From: Paraburkholderia metrosideri | Lineage (GTDB): Bacteria > Pseudomonadota > Gammaproteobacteria > Burkholderiales > Burkholderiaceae | Length of the DNA: 64,000 nt | NCBI RefSeq assembly: GCF_904848625.1 | Contig: NZ_CAJHCP010000005.1 | Location: 1-64,000 of the forward strand | Direction of reading: 5' to 3' | Part shown: positions 19,019 through 28,063 of the stretch, piece by piece | Layout of the letters: each line of letters starts with the position of its first letter | Position numbering within the stretch: the stretch's first letter is position 1 | Translations under genes and position numbers: made by a program | The notes under the pieces: generated by a model | The model's input: the letters and a program-made list of their open reading frames with translations, nothing else | The model's database searches: none | What the model was told of the DNA's origin: nothing

Positions 19019-19207
19019 ATGATGTGCGTTGGCGGCAACGTTGGTGTGGGCCGCGAGGATTCGCTCACGATCGGTTCGGGGACGCAGGCGACTTCCATTG
19101 CCGGACAGATATCGATGATTCGTGGCGTACTCACGCGGCTCGGCTTCAAGATCGCCACACTGGCGCAAGTGCGCCAGATGCTGCGTCTGCAGGACCGGGG
19201 CAAACGC
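19019..19207 (+). pseudogene. Relic of a beta-keto acid cleavage enzyme (BKACE, DUF849)
   Basis: The plus-strand translation gives MMCVGGNVGVGREDSLTIG, then QISMIRGVLTRLGFKIATL and AQVRQMLRLQ. This is the C-terminus of BKACE-family enzymes, where GGNVRVGLEDSLY, then a helix, then LGLEIATPDEARAML are typical. Only about 60 of some 300 residues remain, with substitutions such as GVGRED for RVGLED. The frame then runs into unrelated sequence. It lies about 95 bp after selC, suggesting a deletion or recombination scar at this tRNA. Confidence 0.6.
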
Positions 19208-19530
19208 GACTGTAGTGGGGTGCGGGACGCGCGTGGCGCCGCGCGCCTCGACATCAGAAAGCGTGACTTTTGACGCGGTGAGAGCGCGTCGCGTTGCTCA
19301 AAACAATAAAAACGACATCGGGCTGCGCACATCCATCCTGTGGCAGGCGCGGTCTATCCAGTCGCTTGCCCACTCGCCGCCCGGCGGTCGTTCCGTTCGC
19401 CGTCACGACGATGCGCTGGCCAATCCGGTCACTAAAAAATCAGCTTGGATCGTCAGTCATAGCGCTGGGAACGTGCACGTTTGTGCATGCCATTATAGGC
19501 GGATGACGCGCTTTGCCATTGGCAAGGCCG

Positions 19531-19631
19531 GCCGATCGATTGACAGAATCTGCCAGTCGACGTGCGAGTCATCGCCTGTCTCCCAAAGTCGACGAAAGCC
19601 GGAAAGCGGCAGGTTTTGTCAATCGATCGGC
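19531..19631. repeat. Inverted repeat bounding about 100 bp, possible MITE or operator
   Basis: gccgatcgattgaca (19531-19545) recurs as its exact complement at 19617-19631, and the pairing continues inward imperfectly for about 9 more bases. The 71 bp between contain no gene. A short direct repeat, gacgcgctttg, lies outside on both sides. It could be a miniature transposable element, or a regulator site for the acyl-CoA dehydrogenase operon that starts at 19755. Confidence 0.5.
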
Positions 19632-19754
19632 AGCTTTGGGTACTGGGCGACGCGCTTTGGAGCGCTAGGATGCGACATCTGAAGCGTCAGGCGCGGTAGT
19701 TGGTCCGTCGTGCAGCGCACCTGACTGGTCAAACCCATTAAAAGGAGACACGCG

Positions 19755-21545
19755 ATGAGTTATTCCGCGCCCATTAAAGACATGCTGTTCGTGATGAAGG
19801 AGCTGGCCGGTCTCGACAATATCGCGACGCTGCCCGGCTTCGAAGATGCGAACCTGGACACGGCGCAGGCTGTGCTCGAAGAATCGGCGAAATTGTGCGG
19901 GGAGGTGCTGGCGCCGTTGAACGTCGAAGGCGATCGCAATCCGAGTAGCTGGAAAGATGGCGTGGTCACGGCAACGCCCGGCTTCAAGGAAGCGTTCCGG
20001 CAATTTGCCGAAGGCGGCTGGCAAGGCGTGCAGCATCCGCTCGACTACGAAGGCCAGGGGCTGCCGAAGCTGATCGGGACGCCTTGCGTCGAGATGCTCA
20101 ACGCGTCGAACCTGTCGTTCGCGTTGTGTCCGCTGCTGACCGACGGCGCGATCGAAGCGCTGCTCACCGCCGGCACAGAAGCGCAAAAACAAACCTATGT
20201 GCCCAAGCTGATTTCCGGCGAATGGACCGGCACGATGAACCTGACCGAGCCGCAAGCCGGCTCCGATCTCGCGCTGGTGCGCACGCGCGCCGAGCCGCAG
20301 GGCGATGGTTCGTTCAGGCTGTTCGGCACGAAGATTTTCATTACGTGGGGCGAGCACGATATGGCGAAGAACATCGCCCATCTCGTGCTGGCGCGCACGC
20401 CCGATGCGCCGGAAGGCGTGAAGGGCATTTCGCTGTTCATCGTGCCGAAGTTTCTCGTCAACGAAGACGGTTCGCTCGGTGAGCGTAACGACGTGCATTG
20501 CGTGTCGATTGAACACAAGCTCGGTATCAAGGCGAGCCCGACGGCCGTGCTGCAGTTCGGCGACCATGGCGGCGCGATCGGTCATCTGATTGGCGAAGAA
20601 AATCGCGGCCTCGAGTATATGTTCATCATGATGAACGCGGCGCGCTTCGCGGTTGGCATGCAGGGTGTCGGCGTGTCGGACCGCGCTTACCAGCACGCAG
20701 TGGCGTACGCGAAGGATCGCGTGCAAAGCCGTCCCGTGGATGGCTCTGCGAAACAGTCGGTCGCCATCATCCAGCATCCGGACGTGCGTCGCATGCTGGC
20801 AACCATGCGCTCGCTGACCGAGGCGTCGCGTGCGCTGGCGTACGTCGCGGCCGCGCATTGCGACATCGCGCATCGACATGCCGACGAAGCGACGCGCGCC
20901 GAACATCAGGCGATCTACGAATATCTCGTGCCGATCGTGAAGGGCTGGAGCACGGAGTTGTCGATCGATGTCACGAGCCTGGGCGTGCAGGTGCATGGCG
21001 GCATGGGCTTCATCGAAGAAACGGGCGCCGCGCAGTACTACCGCGATGCGCGCATTCTGCCGATCTACGAAGGCACGACGGCGATTCAGGCGAATGACCT
21101 GATTGGCCGGAAGACTTTGCGCGATGGCGGCAAGGTGGCGAAGGCGCTGCTTGCGGGCGTGTCTGAAACGGTCGAGGCGCTGGGTTCGCAACAGGGCGCC
21201 GCGTTCGCTTCGATGAAGAAGTACCTGGCGCAAGGCCATGATTCGTTGAGCGCGGTGGTCGATTTCGTCGTGGCCAATACGAAAAGCGATCCAAATGCGG
21301 TGTTTGCGGGCAGCGTGCCGTATCTGAAGCTGGCGGGCGTCGTGCTGGGCGGTTGGCAGATGGCGCGTTCGCTGCTCGTAGCCGCTCAGAAGCGTGACGA
21401 AGATCCTTCGTTCTATGGCGCGAAGATCGCGACCGCTCAGTTCTACGCCGAGCATGTGTTGCCGCAGGCGTCGGCGCTGGAAGCGTCGATTGTCAGCGCG
21501 AAGGGTGGCGAGAGCGTGCTGGCGTTGTCGGCGGATCAGTTCTAA
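19755..21545 (+). CDS. Acyl-CoA dehydrogenase, long (DmdC-like) type
   Basis: 596 residues. FAD enzyme that oxidises an acyl-CoA to the 2-enoyl-CoA, passing electrons to ETF. The core has MNLTEPQAGSDL, TKIFITWGEHDM, VQVHGGMGFIEETGAAQYYRDARI and LPIYEGTTAIQANDLIGRK, the last carrying the likely catalytic glutamate. The length of about 600 and the extra C-terminal domain are those of the subgroup that includes 3-methylmercaptopropionyl-CoA dehydrogenase DmdC; many such genes are general fatty-acid enzymes, so substrate is not certain. An aaaggaga ribosome-binding site precedes the ATG. It is the first gene of a beta-oxidation set with the ETF-quinone oxidoreductase 13 bp downstream. Confidence 0.9.
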   Translation: MSYSAPIKDMLFVMKELAGLDNIATLPGFEDANLDTAQAVLEESAKLCGEVLAPLNVEGDRNPSSWKDGVVTATPGFKEAFRQFAEGGWQGVQHPLDYEGQGLPKLIGTPCVEMLNASNLSFALCPLLTDGAIEALLTAGTEAQKQTYVPKLISGEWTGTMNLTEPQAGSDLALVRTRAEPQGDGSFRLFGTKIFITWGEHDMAKNIAHLVLARTPDAPEGVKGISLFIVPKFLVNEDGSLGERNDVHCVSIEHKLGIKASPTAVLQFGDHGGAIGHLIGEENRGLEYMFIMMNAARFAVGMQGVGVSDRAYQHAVAYAKDRVQSRPVDGSAKQSVAIIQHPDVRRMLATMRSLTEASRALAYVAAAHCDIAHRHADEATRAEHQAIYEYLVPIVKGWSTELSIDVTSLGVQVHGGMGFIEETGAAQYYRDARILPIYEGTTAIQANDLIGRKTLRDGGKVAKALLAGVSETVEALGSQQGAAFASMKKYLAQGHDSLSAVVDFVVANTKSDPNAVFAGSVPYLKLAGVVLGGWQMARSLLVAAQKRDEDPSFYGAKIATAQFYAEHVLPQASALEASIVSAKGGESVLALSADQF

Positions 21546-21558
21546 CGAGCAGGACGTC

Positions 21559-23256
21559 ATGACTATTGCAAATTGGCAGATCGATCCGTCCTCGCGATGG
21601 CTCGACGAATACGGTCCACGCGAGTCGATGGAATACGACGTCGTGATCGTAGGCGGCGGCCCGGCTGGCCTGTCCGCCGCGATCCGCCTGAAGCAGCTGG
21701 CGGCTGACAAAGGCGTCGAGCTGGGCGTGTGCGTGCTGGAAAAAGGCTCGGAGATTGGGGCTCATATCCTCTCGGGCGCGGTGATGGATCCGCGCGCGAT
21801 CACCGAACTGATCCCGGACTGGAAAGAAAAAGGCGCACCGTTGACGGTCGACGTGACCGAAGACAAGTTCCTGTTCCTGACCGAAACCGGCTCGAAGAGC
21901 GTGCCGGTGTGGGCGTTGCCGGACAACTTCAAGAACCACGGCAACTACGTCATTTCGCTGGCCAATGTCACGCGCTGGCTCGGTCAGCAGGCCGAGGCGC
22001 TGGGCGTCGAGATTTTCCCGGGCTTCCCGGCGGCTGAAATTCTGTACAACGACGACGGCTCGGTCAAAGGCGTCGCGACCGGCAATCTCGGCATCGGCAA
22101 GGACGGTGAGCCGACCGAGAACTTCCAGCTCGGAATGGAACTGCACGCGAAGTACACGCTGTTCTGCGAAGGCGCGCGTGGGCACCTCGGCCGTCAACTA
22201 AACGATAAGTTCAAGCTGCGCGAAGACGCCGATCCGCAGGTCTACGGCATCGGCATCAAGGAACTGTGGGAAATCGATCCGGCAAAGCACAAGCCGGGTC
22301 TGGTGATGCACACCGCCGGCTGGCCGCTGGAGAACGACACCTACGGCGGCTCGTTCCTCTATCACATGGACAACAACCAGGTGATGGTGGGCTTCGTGGT
22401 GGGTCTCGGTTACTCGAATCCATATCTGTCGCCGTTCGAGGAATTCCAGCGCTACAAGACCCATCCGGCGATCCGCGCGATTCTGGAAGGCGGCAAGCGC
22501 GTGTCGTACGGCGCGCGGGCGATTACCGCAGGCGGGCTGATGTCGCTGCCGAAGCTGGTGTTCCCGGGTGGCGCGCTGGTCGGCGACGATGCGGGCTTCC
22601 TGAACGCATCGCGGATCAAGGGTTCGCACGCGGCGATCAAGACCGGCATGCTGGCCGCTGAAGCTGCTTTTGATGCTGTCCAGAGTGGACGCACCAGCGA
22701 CGAACTCACGGCCTATCCGGAGAGCTTCAAGGCGTCGTGGCTGCACACTGAATTGCACCGCGCGCGCAACTTCAAGCAGTGGATGAGCAAGGGCCTGTAT
22801 CTCGGCACACTGATGGTCGGCATCGAGCAGAAGCTGCTGGGCGGCAATGTGCCGTGGACGCTGCATCATCAGCATTCGGATCACGAGATGCTGAAACCGG
22901 CTTCGCAATGCAAGCCGATTACGTATCCGAAGCCCGATGGCAAGCTGACGTTCGACCGGCTCTCTTCGGTGTTCATCTCGAACACGAATCACGAAGAAAA
23001 CCAGCCGGCTCACCTGACGCTGAAAGACCCGTCGGTGCCGGTGAACGTGAACTGGCAGACCTATGCCGGTCCCGAAGCGCGTTACTGCCCGGCTGCCGTG
23101 TATGAATTCGTGAAGAACGACGACAACACCGAGCGCCTGGTGATCAATGCGCAGAACTGCGTGCATTGCAAAACGTGCGATATCAAGGACCCGACACAGA
23201 ACATCGTGTGGGTCACGCCTGAGGGCGGCGGTGGTCCGAACTATCCGAACATGTGA
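21559..23256 (+). CDS. Electron-transfer flavoprotein:ubiquinone oxidoreductase
   Basis: 565 residues. It takes electrons from reduced ETF and gives them to ubiquinone at the inner membrane. The N-terminal FAD site is DVVIVGGGPAGLSAAIRL, the middle holds FCEGARGHLGRQL, and the C-terminal [4Fe-4S] domain has CPAAVYEF followed by NCVHCKTCDIKDPTQNI. Start set at ATG 21559 (MTIANWQID); a longer frame reaching back into the dehydrogenase is an artefact. It links acyl-CoA oxidation by the preceding gene directly to respiration; the ETF subunits themselves are not in the window. Confidence 0.95.
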   Translation: MTIANWQIDPSSRWLDEYGPRESMEYDVVIVGGGPAGLSAAIRLKQLAADKGVELGVCVLEKGSEIGAHILSGAVMDPRAITELIPDWKEKGAPLTVDVTEDKFLFLTETGSKSVPVWALPDNFKNHGNYVISLANVTRWLGQQAEALGVEIFPGFPAAEILYNDDGSVKGVATGNLGIGKDGEPTENFQLGMELHAKYTLFCEGARGHLGRQLNDKFKLREDADPQVYGIGIKELWEIDPAKHKPGLVMHTAGWPLENDTYGGSFLYHMDNNQVMVGFVVGLGYSNPYLSPFEEFQRYKTHPAIRAILEGGKRVSYGARAITAGGLMSLPKLVFPGGALVGDDAGFLNASRIKGSHAAIKTGMLAAEAAFDAVQSGRTSDELTAYPESFKASWLHTELHRARNFKQWMSKGLYLGTLMVGIEQKLLGGNVPWTLHHQHSDHEMLKPASQCKPITYPKPDGKLTFDRLSSVFISNTNHEENQPAHLTLKDPSVPVNVNWQTYAGPEARYCPAAVYEFVKNDDNTERLVINAQNCVHCKTCDIKDPTQNIVWVTPEGGGGPNYPNM

Positions 23257-23323
23257 ATGTTGAATCGCGATGCGGACTCGCGCAAAGCGCACCGCTCGCA
23301 CGATGCAATTCGAGGAGTGTGAA

Positions 23324-24511
23324 ATGCAAAGAGAAGTCGTCGTTGTCAGCGGAGTTCGTACCGCCATTGGCAAGTTCGGTGGAAGCCTGAAAGACCTGCC
23401 GCCGACCGAGCTTGGCTCGCTGGTGGTGCGGGACGTGCTGGCGCGTGCCGGCGTCGAAGGAGATCAGGTCGGCCATGTCGTGTTCGGCAATGTCATTGCA
23501 ACCGAACCGAAGGATCTGTATCTGGCGCGTGTTGCTGCGCTCAACGGCGGTGTTTCGGAGGCAACGCCGGCTTTTACCGTGAACCGTCTCTGCGGCTCGG
23601 GCTTGCAGGCGATTATCTCCGCCGCGCAAACCATCCTGCTCGGCGATGCAGACATTGCGATTGGCGGCGGCGCGGAGAACATGAGCCGCGCGCCATACAT
23701 CACGCCCGATGTGCGCTTCGGCGCGAGGATGGGCGACACGCGCCTGATCGACATGATGCTCGGCGCATTGAACGATCCGTTCTACGCGATGCACATGGGT
23801 AACACGGCCGAAAACGTCGCGGTGAGGTACGGCATCACCCGCGAGCAACAGGACGCGCTGGCGGTGGAATCCCATCGCCGGGCCGCTCACGCGATCACGG
23901 AAGGGCGCTTCAAGGGGCAAATTCTTCCGATAACGCGCAAGGTCAAAGGCAAAGACATCGTGTTCGATACGGACGAGAACGTGCGTCACCAACTTGATCC
24001 GAACGAGCTTGCACAGCTTCGTCCGGCGTTCCAGAAGACCTCTGGCACGGTCACGGCCGGAAACGCGTCGAGCATCAATGATGCCGCTGCCGCCGTCCTC
24101 ATGATGGCGCGCGAGACGGCGGAGCAACGTGGCCTCAAACCGCTGGCGCGTCTGGTGTCGTATGCGCATGCTGGCGTGGATCCGCGCTACATGGGGATCG
24201 GTCCGGTTCCGGCGACGCGCATCGCGCTGCAACGTGCCGGTCTGCGCATCGACGATCTCGACGTGATCGAAGCGAACGAAGCTTTCGCTGCGCAAGCCTG
24301 TGCAGTCAGTCAGGAGTTGCAGTTCGACCCGGCCAAGGTCAATCCGAACGGCTCGGGGATTTCTCTCGGGCATCCGATCGGCGCGACCGGTGCATTGATT
24401 ACCGTGAAGGCGCTCTACGAATTGCAGCGGATCAACGGCCGTTACGCGCTGGTGACGATGTGCATCGGTGGCGGGCAGGGCATTGCCGCGGTGTTCGAAA
24501 ACCTTCAGTAA
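23324..24511 (+). CDS. Acetyl-CoA acetyltransferase (thiolase)
   Basis: 395 residues. It performs the thiolytic last step of beta-oxidation or the reverse condensation. The active-site cysteine is Cys90 in TVNRLCGSGLQAI, the catalytic histidine is in ISLGHPIGATGA and the second cysteine is in MCIGGGQGIA. Start at ATG 23324 with a GAGGAG ribosome-binding site; an upstream in-frame start was rejected. Same strand and spacing as neighbours, so probably one operon. Confidence 0.94.
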   Translation: MQREVVVVSGVRTAIGKFGGSLKDLPPTELGSLVVRDVLARAGVEGDQVGHVVFGNVIATEPKDLYLARVAALNGGVSEATPAFTVNRLCGSGLQAIISAAQTILLGDADIAIGGGAENMSRAPYITPDVRFGARMGDTRLIDMMLGALNDPFYAMHMGNTAENVAVRYGITREQQDALAVESHRRAAHAITEGRFKGQILPITRKVKGKDIVFDTDENVRHQLDPNELAQLRPAFQKTSGTVTAGNASSINDAAAAVLMMARETAEQRGLKPLARLVSYAHAGVDPRYMGIGPVPATRIALQRAGLRIDDLDVIEANEAFAAQACAVSQELQFDPAKVNPNGSGISLGHPIGATGALITVKALYELQRINGRYALVTMCIGGGQGIAAVFENLQ

Positions 24512-24539
24512 GCGTGATGCAACGCACGGGAGTAAGACA

Positions 24540-25397
24540 ATGGTGATGAAGATCGAAACGGTAGGGATTGTCGGCGCGGGCACGATGGGCAACGGAATCG
24601 CCCAGACGATTGCGATGGCCGGCATGCAGGTGATCATGGTCGACCTGCACGACACCGCGCTGGAAGCGGGTATGGCGACATTGAAGGGGAGTCTCGAGCG
24701 ACTCGTATCCAAAGGCAAAATCGATGCAACCGCGCGTGACAATGCGCTCGCCCGCATCGAAATATCGACCGACTATCAGCGCCTCGCCGGTGTCGATATC
24801 GTGATTGAAGCCGCCACGGAGAATGGCGAACTGAAAACCCGCATCCTCCGGCAGATCGAAGCCGTGGTGCGGCCCGACGCGATCATTGCATCGAACACGT
24901 CGTCGATTTCGATCACGACGCTCGGCGCGACGCTGGCGGACCCGTCGCGCTTCATCGGCATGCATTTTTTCAATCCGGTGCCGCTCCTCGCGCTCGTGGA
25001 AATCATTCGTGGTTTGCAGACTAGCGCGCAAACAGCGGAAGCCGTTCGCGAGTTGACCGTGAGGCTCGACAAGTCGCCCATCGGCGTGAAGAACTCGCCG
25101 GGCTTCGTGGTCAACCGGATTCTCGTGCCGATGATCAACGAGGCGTTTTTCGTACTCGCCGAGGGCGTGGCCGCGGCAGAAGAGATCGATACCGGCATGC
25201 GCCTCGGTGCGAATCATCCGATTGGTCCGCTGGCCCTCGCCGATCTGATCGGACTGGACGTCTGTCTTTCGGTGCTCGACGTGCTCTTCAACGATTTCCG
25301 CGACTCGAAATATCGCGCGTCGCCGTTATTGCGGGAATACGTGGCCGCTGGGCAACTGGGACGAAAAACGCGTCGCGGCGTCTATCAGTACGATTAG
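24540..25397 (+). CDS. 3-hydroxybutyryl-CoA / 3-hydroxyacyl-CoA dehydrogenase
   Basis: 285 residues. NAD(P)-dependent oxidation of 3-hydroxyacyl-CoA, the third step of beta-oxidation. The Rossmann motif is VGIVGAGTMGNGIAQ (residues 8-22). The catalytic region HFFNPVPLLALVEIIRG and the C-terminal domain NSPGFVVNRILVPMINEAF are typical. Start at ATG 24540, with ATG 24546 as alternative. Last gene of the beta-oxidation set; no enoyl-CoA hydratase is present nearby. It ends 2 bp from the convergent AraC gene. Confidence 0.94.
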   Translation: MVMKIETVGIVGAGTMGNGIAQTIAMAGMQVIMVDLHDTALEAGMATLKGSLERLVSKGKIDATARDNALARIEISTDYQRLAGVDIVIEAATENGELKTRILRQIEAVVRPDAIIASNTSSISITTLGATLADPSRFIGMHFFNPVPLLALVEIIRGLQTSAQTAEAVRELTVRLDKSPIGVKNSPGFVVNRILVPMINEAFFVLAEGVAAAEEIDTGMRLGANHPIGPLALADLIGLDVCLSVLDVLFNDFRDSKYRASPLLREYVAAGQLGRKTRRGVYQYD

Positions 25398-25399
25398 AT

Positions 25400-26449
25400 T
25401 CAGGTTGTGGTCGCGCCGGGATGCTCGGGCGGCTCGGACTGGCCGGTTGAAACTGTCGTTCGATAAGCGTTGGGCGTACTACCTGTCCAGTGCCGGAACG
25501 CGCGATGAAATGCGGACGCGCTATCGAAACCGACATCGAAGGCAATCGACGCAATGGTGTCCTGAGAGCGCGTAAGTTTCTGAATGGAGACGTCGCGCCG
25601 TACTTCGTCCTTGATCGACTGGAAATTGGTGCCCTCTGCAACCAACCGCCGGCACAGCGTGCGCACGGAATGGTGCAGTTCGAGCGCGACGTTCTCAATG
25701 GTCGGAATCTCGGGCAAAGAATTAGCGACATGCTGGCGGACGCGGTGGCACATCATCTGCGCGCCGAAAGAGACGAAGATCCAGTCTTCAGGCGCGCGGG
25801 CAAGGAAGGTGTTCAGGTCGGATTTGCGTTGCCGGATAGGCAGTTCGAGCAGCGCGGCGTCGAACGCGATGCGGGTCCCAGCTGCGCCGAAGCGGATCGG
25901 GCCAGGAAACAGATAGAGATAGTCCCCAGCCTGGGCCGGGCGAGGGAAATCGAACGACACTTCGGCCAGGGAAATCTTTTGCCAGATCAACCAGGATGCC
26001 ACGCCGTGCACGAGCTTCAGCATCAATTCCCGGCCCAGAGGACTCACGGGTGGCCCGTGCGGATCGACCACCATTTCGACGTAGCCGAATTGCTCATCGC
26101 GCCGGATCTGCAGCCGGAAATCGTCGAGGATGAGGTGGAAAAACTGGCCGAAGCGGTTGAGTGCAACTTCGAGCTTGCCGGCGTCGAGCAGGCTAAGACA
26201 CAGATATTTCAGCAAGCCGTTGCGCAGCGGCCGGCTGAAGATGCCAGGCATCTCGTCATCGAGTTCCATCGCGAGCAAGCGGTATAGCGTCGAAAACTGC
26301 TCCTGAGTGACGCGGGCACCGGGCTGCGATAACAACTCGGAGGCGATACCCGAGCGCTCGGCGAACTGCGTCATCGTCGCGCGATCGACACCTGAGAGAA
26401 ATCCATGCACGACGGACATGGAGACGGTGGCTTCAAGTGGTTCCTGCAT
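25400..26449 (-). CDS. AraC-family transcriptional regulator
   Basis: 349 residues. The N-terminal ligand-sensing region (about 20-200; GIASELLSQPGARVTQEQFSTL) is of the arabinose-binding-like type seen in OruR, ArgR and fatty-acid-related regulators. The C-terminal double helix-turn-helix (about 240-335) includes SIQKLTRSQDTIASIAFDVGF and SASAFHRAFRHWTGSTPNAYR. It is convergent with the beta-oxidation genes and only 2 bp from them, so it may regulate them or the porin upstream of it. The ligand is unknown. Confidence 0.9.
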   Translation of the reverse strand: MQEPLEATVSMSVVHGFLSGVDRATMTQFAERSGIASELLSQPGARVTQEQFSTLYRLLAMELDDEMPGIFSRPLRNGLLKYLCLSLLDAGKLEVALNRFGQFFHLILDDFRLQIRRDEQFGYVEMVVDPHGPPVSPLGRELMLKLVHGVASWLIWQKISLAEVSFDFPRPAQAGDYLYLFPGPIRFGAAGTRIAFDAALLELPIRQRKSDLNTFLARAPEDWIFVSFGAQMMCHRVRQHVANSLPEIPTIENVALELHHSVRTLCRRLVAEGTNFQSIKDEVRRDVSIQKLTRSQDTIASIAFDVGFDSASAFHRAFRHWTGSTPNAYRTTVSTGQSEPPEHPGATTT

Positions 26450-26849
26450 GATGGAGATAAGGTTTGTTCCATGGCGCGTGGCGGCGCAGTGGATTGCGAT
26501 GATACGCCGGTACTGTCAGAGACAGGGAGTCGGTGACATGCGGGTTGAGAAAGCCCGCAGGTAAAAGAGAGAAGACAGGCCGCGCCGGTTGGCCGGTATG
26601 TTTGAGGTGGGCGTGATCGGATTCAATAACGGCGGCGGCTGACGAGGATAACGCGAACGGTGTCTGACAGGATCGTTGCCGCGCCATTCGCGCTGCCAAT
26701 GGACGATTTGCGCGGCGGCCACATTCATAGGCGCGATCGGGTCTCGGTTCGGGGGTGTGGTTTGCGGGTTACGGCGCCGCCCCGAGTTCAACTGCAGATG
26801 CGTCAGGGCTGTCGGCGGGCGCTCGCTTCTCGTACCGTCGTCACATATA
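26450..26849. other. Intergenic region, no gene seen
   Basis: Between the AraC start and the porin terminator. Only short, overlapping frames without ribosome-binding sites; it probably contains the AraC promoter. Confidence 0.5.
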
Positions 26850-26877
26850 GGAAGACGCCCCCACCCCGGCGTCTTCC
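26850..26877 (-). terminator. Terminator hairpin of the porin gene
   Basis: A perfect 10-bp stem (ggaagacgcc at 26850-26859 and complement at 26868-26877) around an 8-nt C-rich loop lies 20 bp after the porin stop. There is no strong T-run on the minus strand. Confidence 0.6.
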
Positions 26878-26896
26878 GCTTTCCCGGCCGTGGCTA

Positions 26897-28063
26897 TCAG
26901 AATGTGTGACGCAGTCCAACCGTTGCAGCCGTCGTGTTTCTTCCGGGAGCCAACGGCGCTCCGTATTGGAGTTCCTGGTTCATGGCTCCGCGGTTGGACA
27001 CGTAGCCGATATCGGCATACGTCAGGGTGGTCTTCGACAGACTGTAGTTCACGCCGATCACGTAGAGGGTCGACTGGTTCTGATTATGTTTTTGGTCCTT
27101 CAGGTAGTAGAGACCCGACGTGACGTTCAAGGCCGGTGTAAAGCGATAGCCGAGGCCACCGGTCCACATGTCCACATCTCCCGAGGCGCCGCCCGGCGCG
27201 CCAGTATTCTCGTTCGCGGGGTTATGCCCGTTGCTGAACGAACCGGACACGGAGAGGCTTCTCCACGTGTATTTCGCACCGAAATACACGAAGCGGTTGT
27301 TGTTCAGACCGGTGGCCGGCACTGCCGCCGTCACCTTCGGATATTGGTACGGGTTCGTGTCGTGCCCGTTGTAGTAGATAGCGGCGGCATTCAGCCCGTA
27401 GTTCGAATACTTGAGAACGGCCGATTCGCGTGTGCCTCCCTGGAGCTGTCCAGTCACGCCGCCGGGCGCATACTCGAGTGCGACCGACACGCCATGAAAG
27501 GACGGCGAGTTGTAGACGATCGCATTGTCTTCATACAGGCCGCCGAATGCGACGTTCGTGCTGTTGCCCGGCCATCCGGCCACGGTGTTCATGGCCACCC
27601 AGGCGGTCAGAATACTGCCGAAGTACTGTGCACTGCGCGTGTCCGTATCGGACAGAGCGTATGCCATCGGCGCGTATTGGCGGCCGAAGTCGATGCGGCC
27701 AAACCAGCCCTGGAGGCCGACTGTCGAGACCTGGGTGAACAGCGACGACGCGCCTGGCGCATCAGGCAGACCCGACCTGCCGTTGGTCAGAGAGAATGAT
27801 CCTTGAAGCTTGAAGTTGGCCCGGTATCCGCCGCCGAGGTCCTCGGAGCCTGTCAGGCCGAACATACTTCCGCCTTCGTTGAGGCCCACACGGGAACCCA
27901 GATTCCGGTTTTGCGCCGCGTTGGGCACGAAGGTCGCGACATTGGTACTTTGCCAGATCACGCCGGTGTCGAGCACTCCATAAAGCGTGACCGACGACTG
28001 CGCATGGGCGGATGCCGCTGCGAATGCGAGAAGCGCAGCTGAGCTTGCAATCTTCAACTTCAT
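26897..28063 (-). CDS. Outer-membrane porin, OmpC-like (Burkholderia type)
   Basis: 388 residues. General diffusion porin forming a 16-strand trimeric barrel. The signal peptide MKLKIASSAALLAFAAASAHA is followed by QSSVTLYGVLDTGV, the universal first strand of beta-proteobacterial porins. The L3-type segment and the C-terminal strand TVGLRHTF with terminal Phe are present. It stands alone between the AraC regulator and an empty region. Substrate selectivity cannot be read from sequence. Confidence 0.93.
   Translation of the reverse strand: MKLKIASSAALLAFAAASAHAQSSVTLYGVLDTGVIWQSTNVATFVPNAAQNRNLGSRVGLNEGGSMFGLTGSEDLGGGYRANFKLQGSFSLTNGRSGLPDAPGASSLFTQVSTVGLQGWFGRIDFGRQYAPMAYALSDTDTRSAQYFGSILTAWVAMNTVAGWPGNSTNVAFGGLYEDNAIVYNSPSFHGVSVALEYAPGGVTGQLQGGTRESAVLKYSNYGLNAAAIYYNGHDTNPYQYPKVTAAVPATGLNNNRFVYFGAKYTWRSLSVSGSFSNGHNPANENTGAPGGASGDVDMWTGGLGYRFTPALNVTSGLYYLKDQKHNQNQSTLYVIGVNYSLSKTTLTYADIGYVSNRGAMNQELQYGAPLAPGRNTTAATVGLRHTF

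Noticed and set aside
19665..21710. 681-codon minus-strand frame opposite the acyl-CoA dehydrogenase
   Set aside because: Antisense shadow; rich in Arg/His/Gln as expected from reversed GC3 codons.
22198..24757. 391- and 514-codon minus frames opposite ETF-QO and thiolase
   Set aside because: Shadows of well-supported plus-strand genes.
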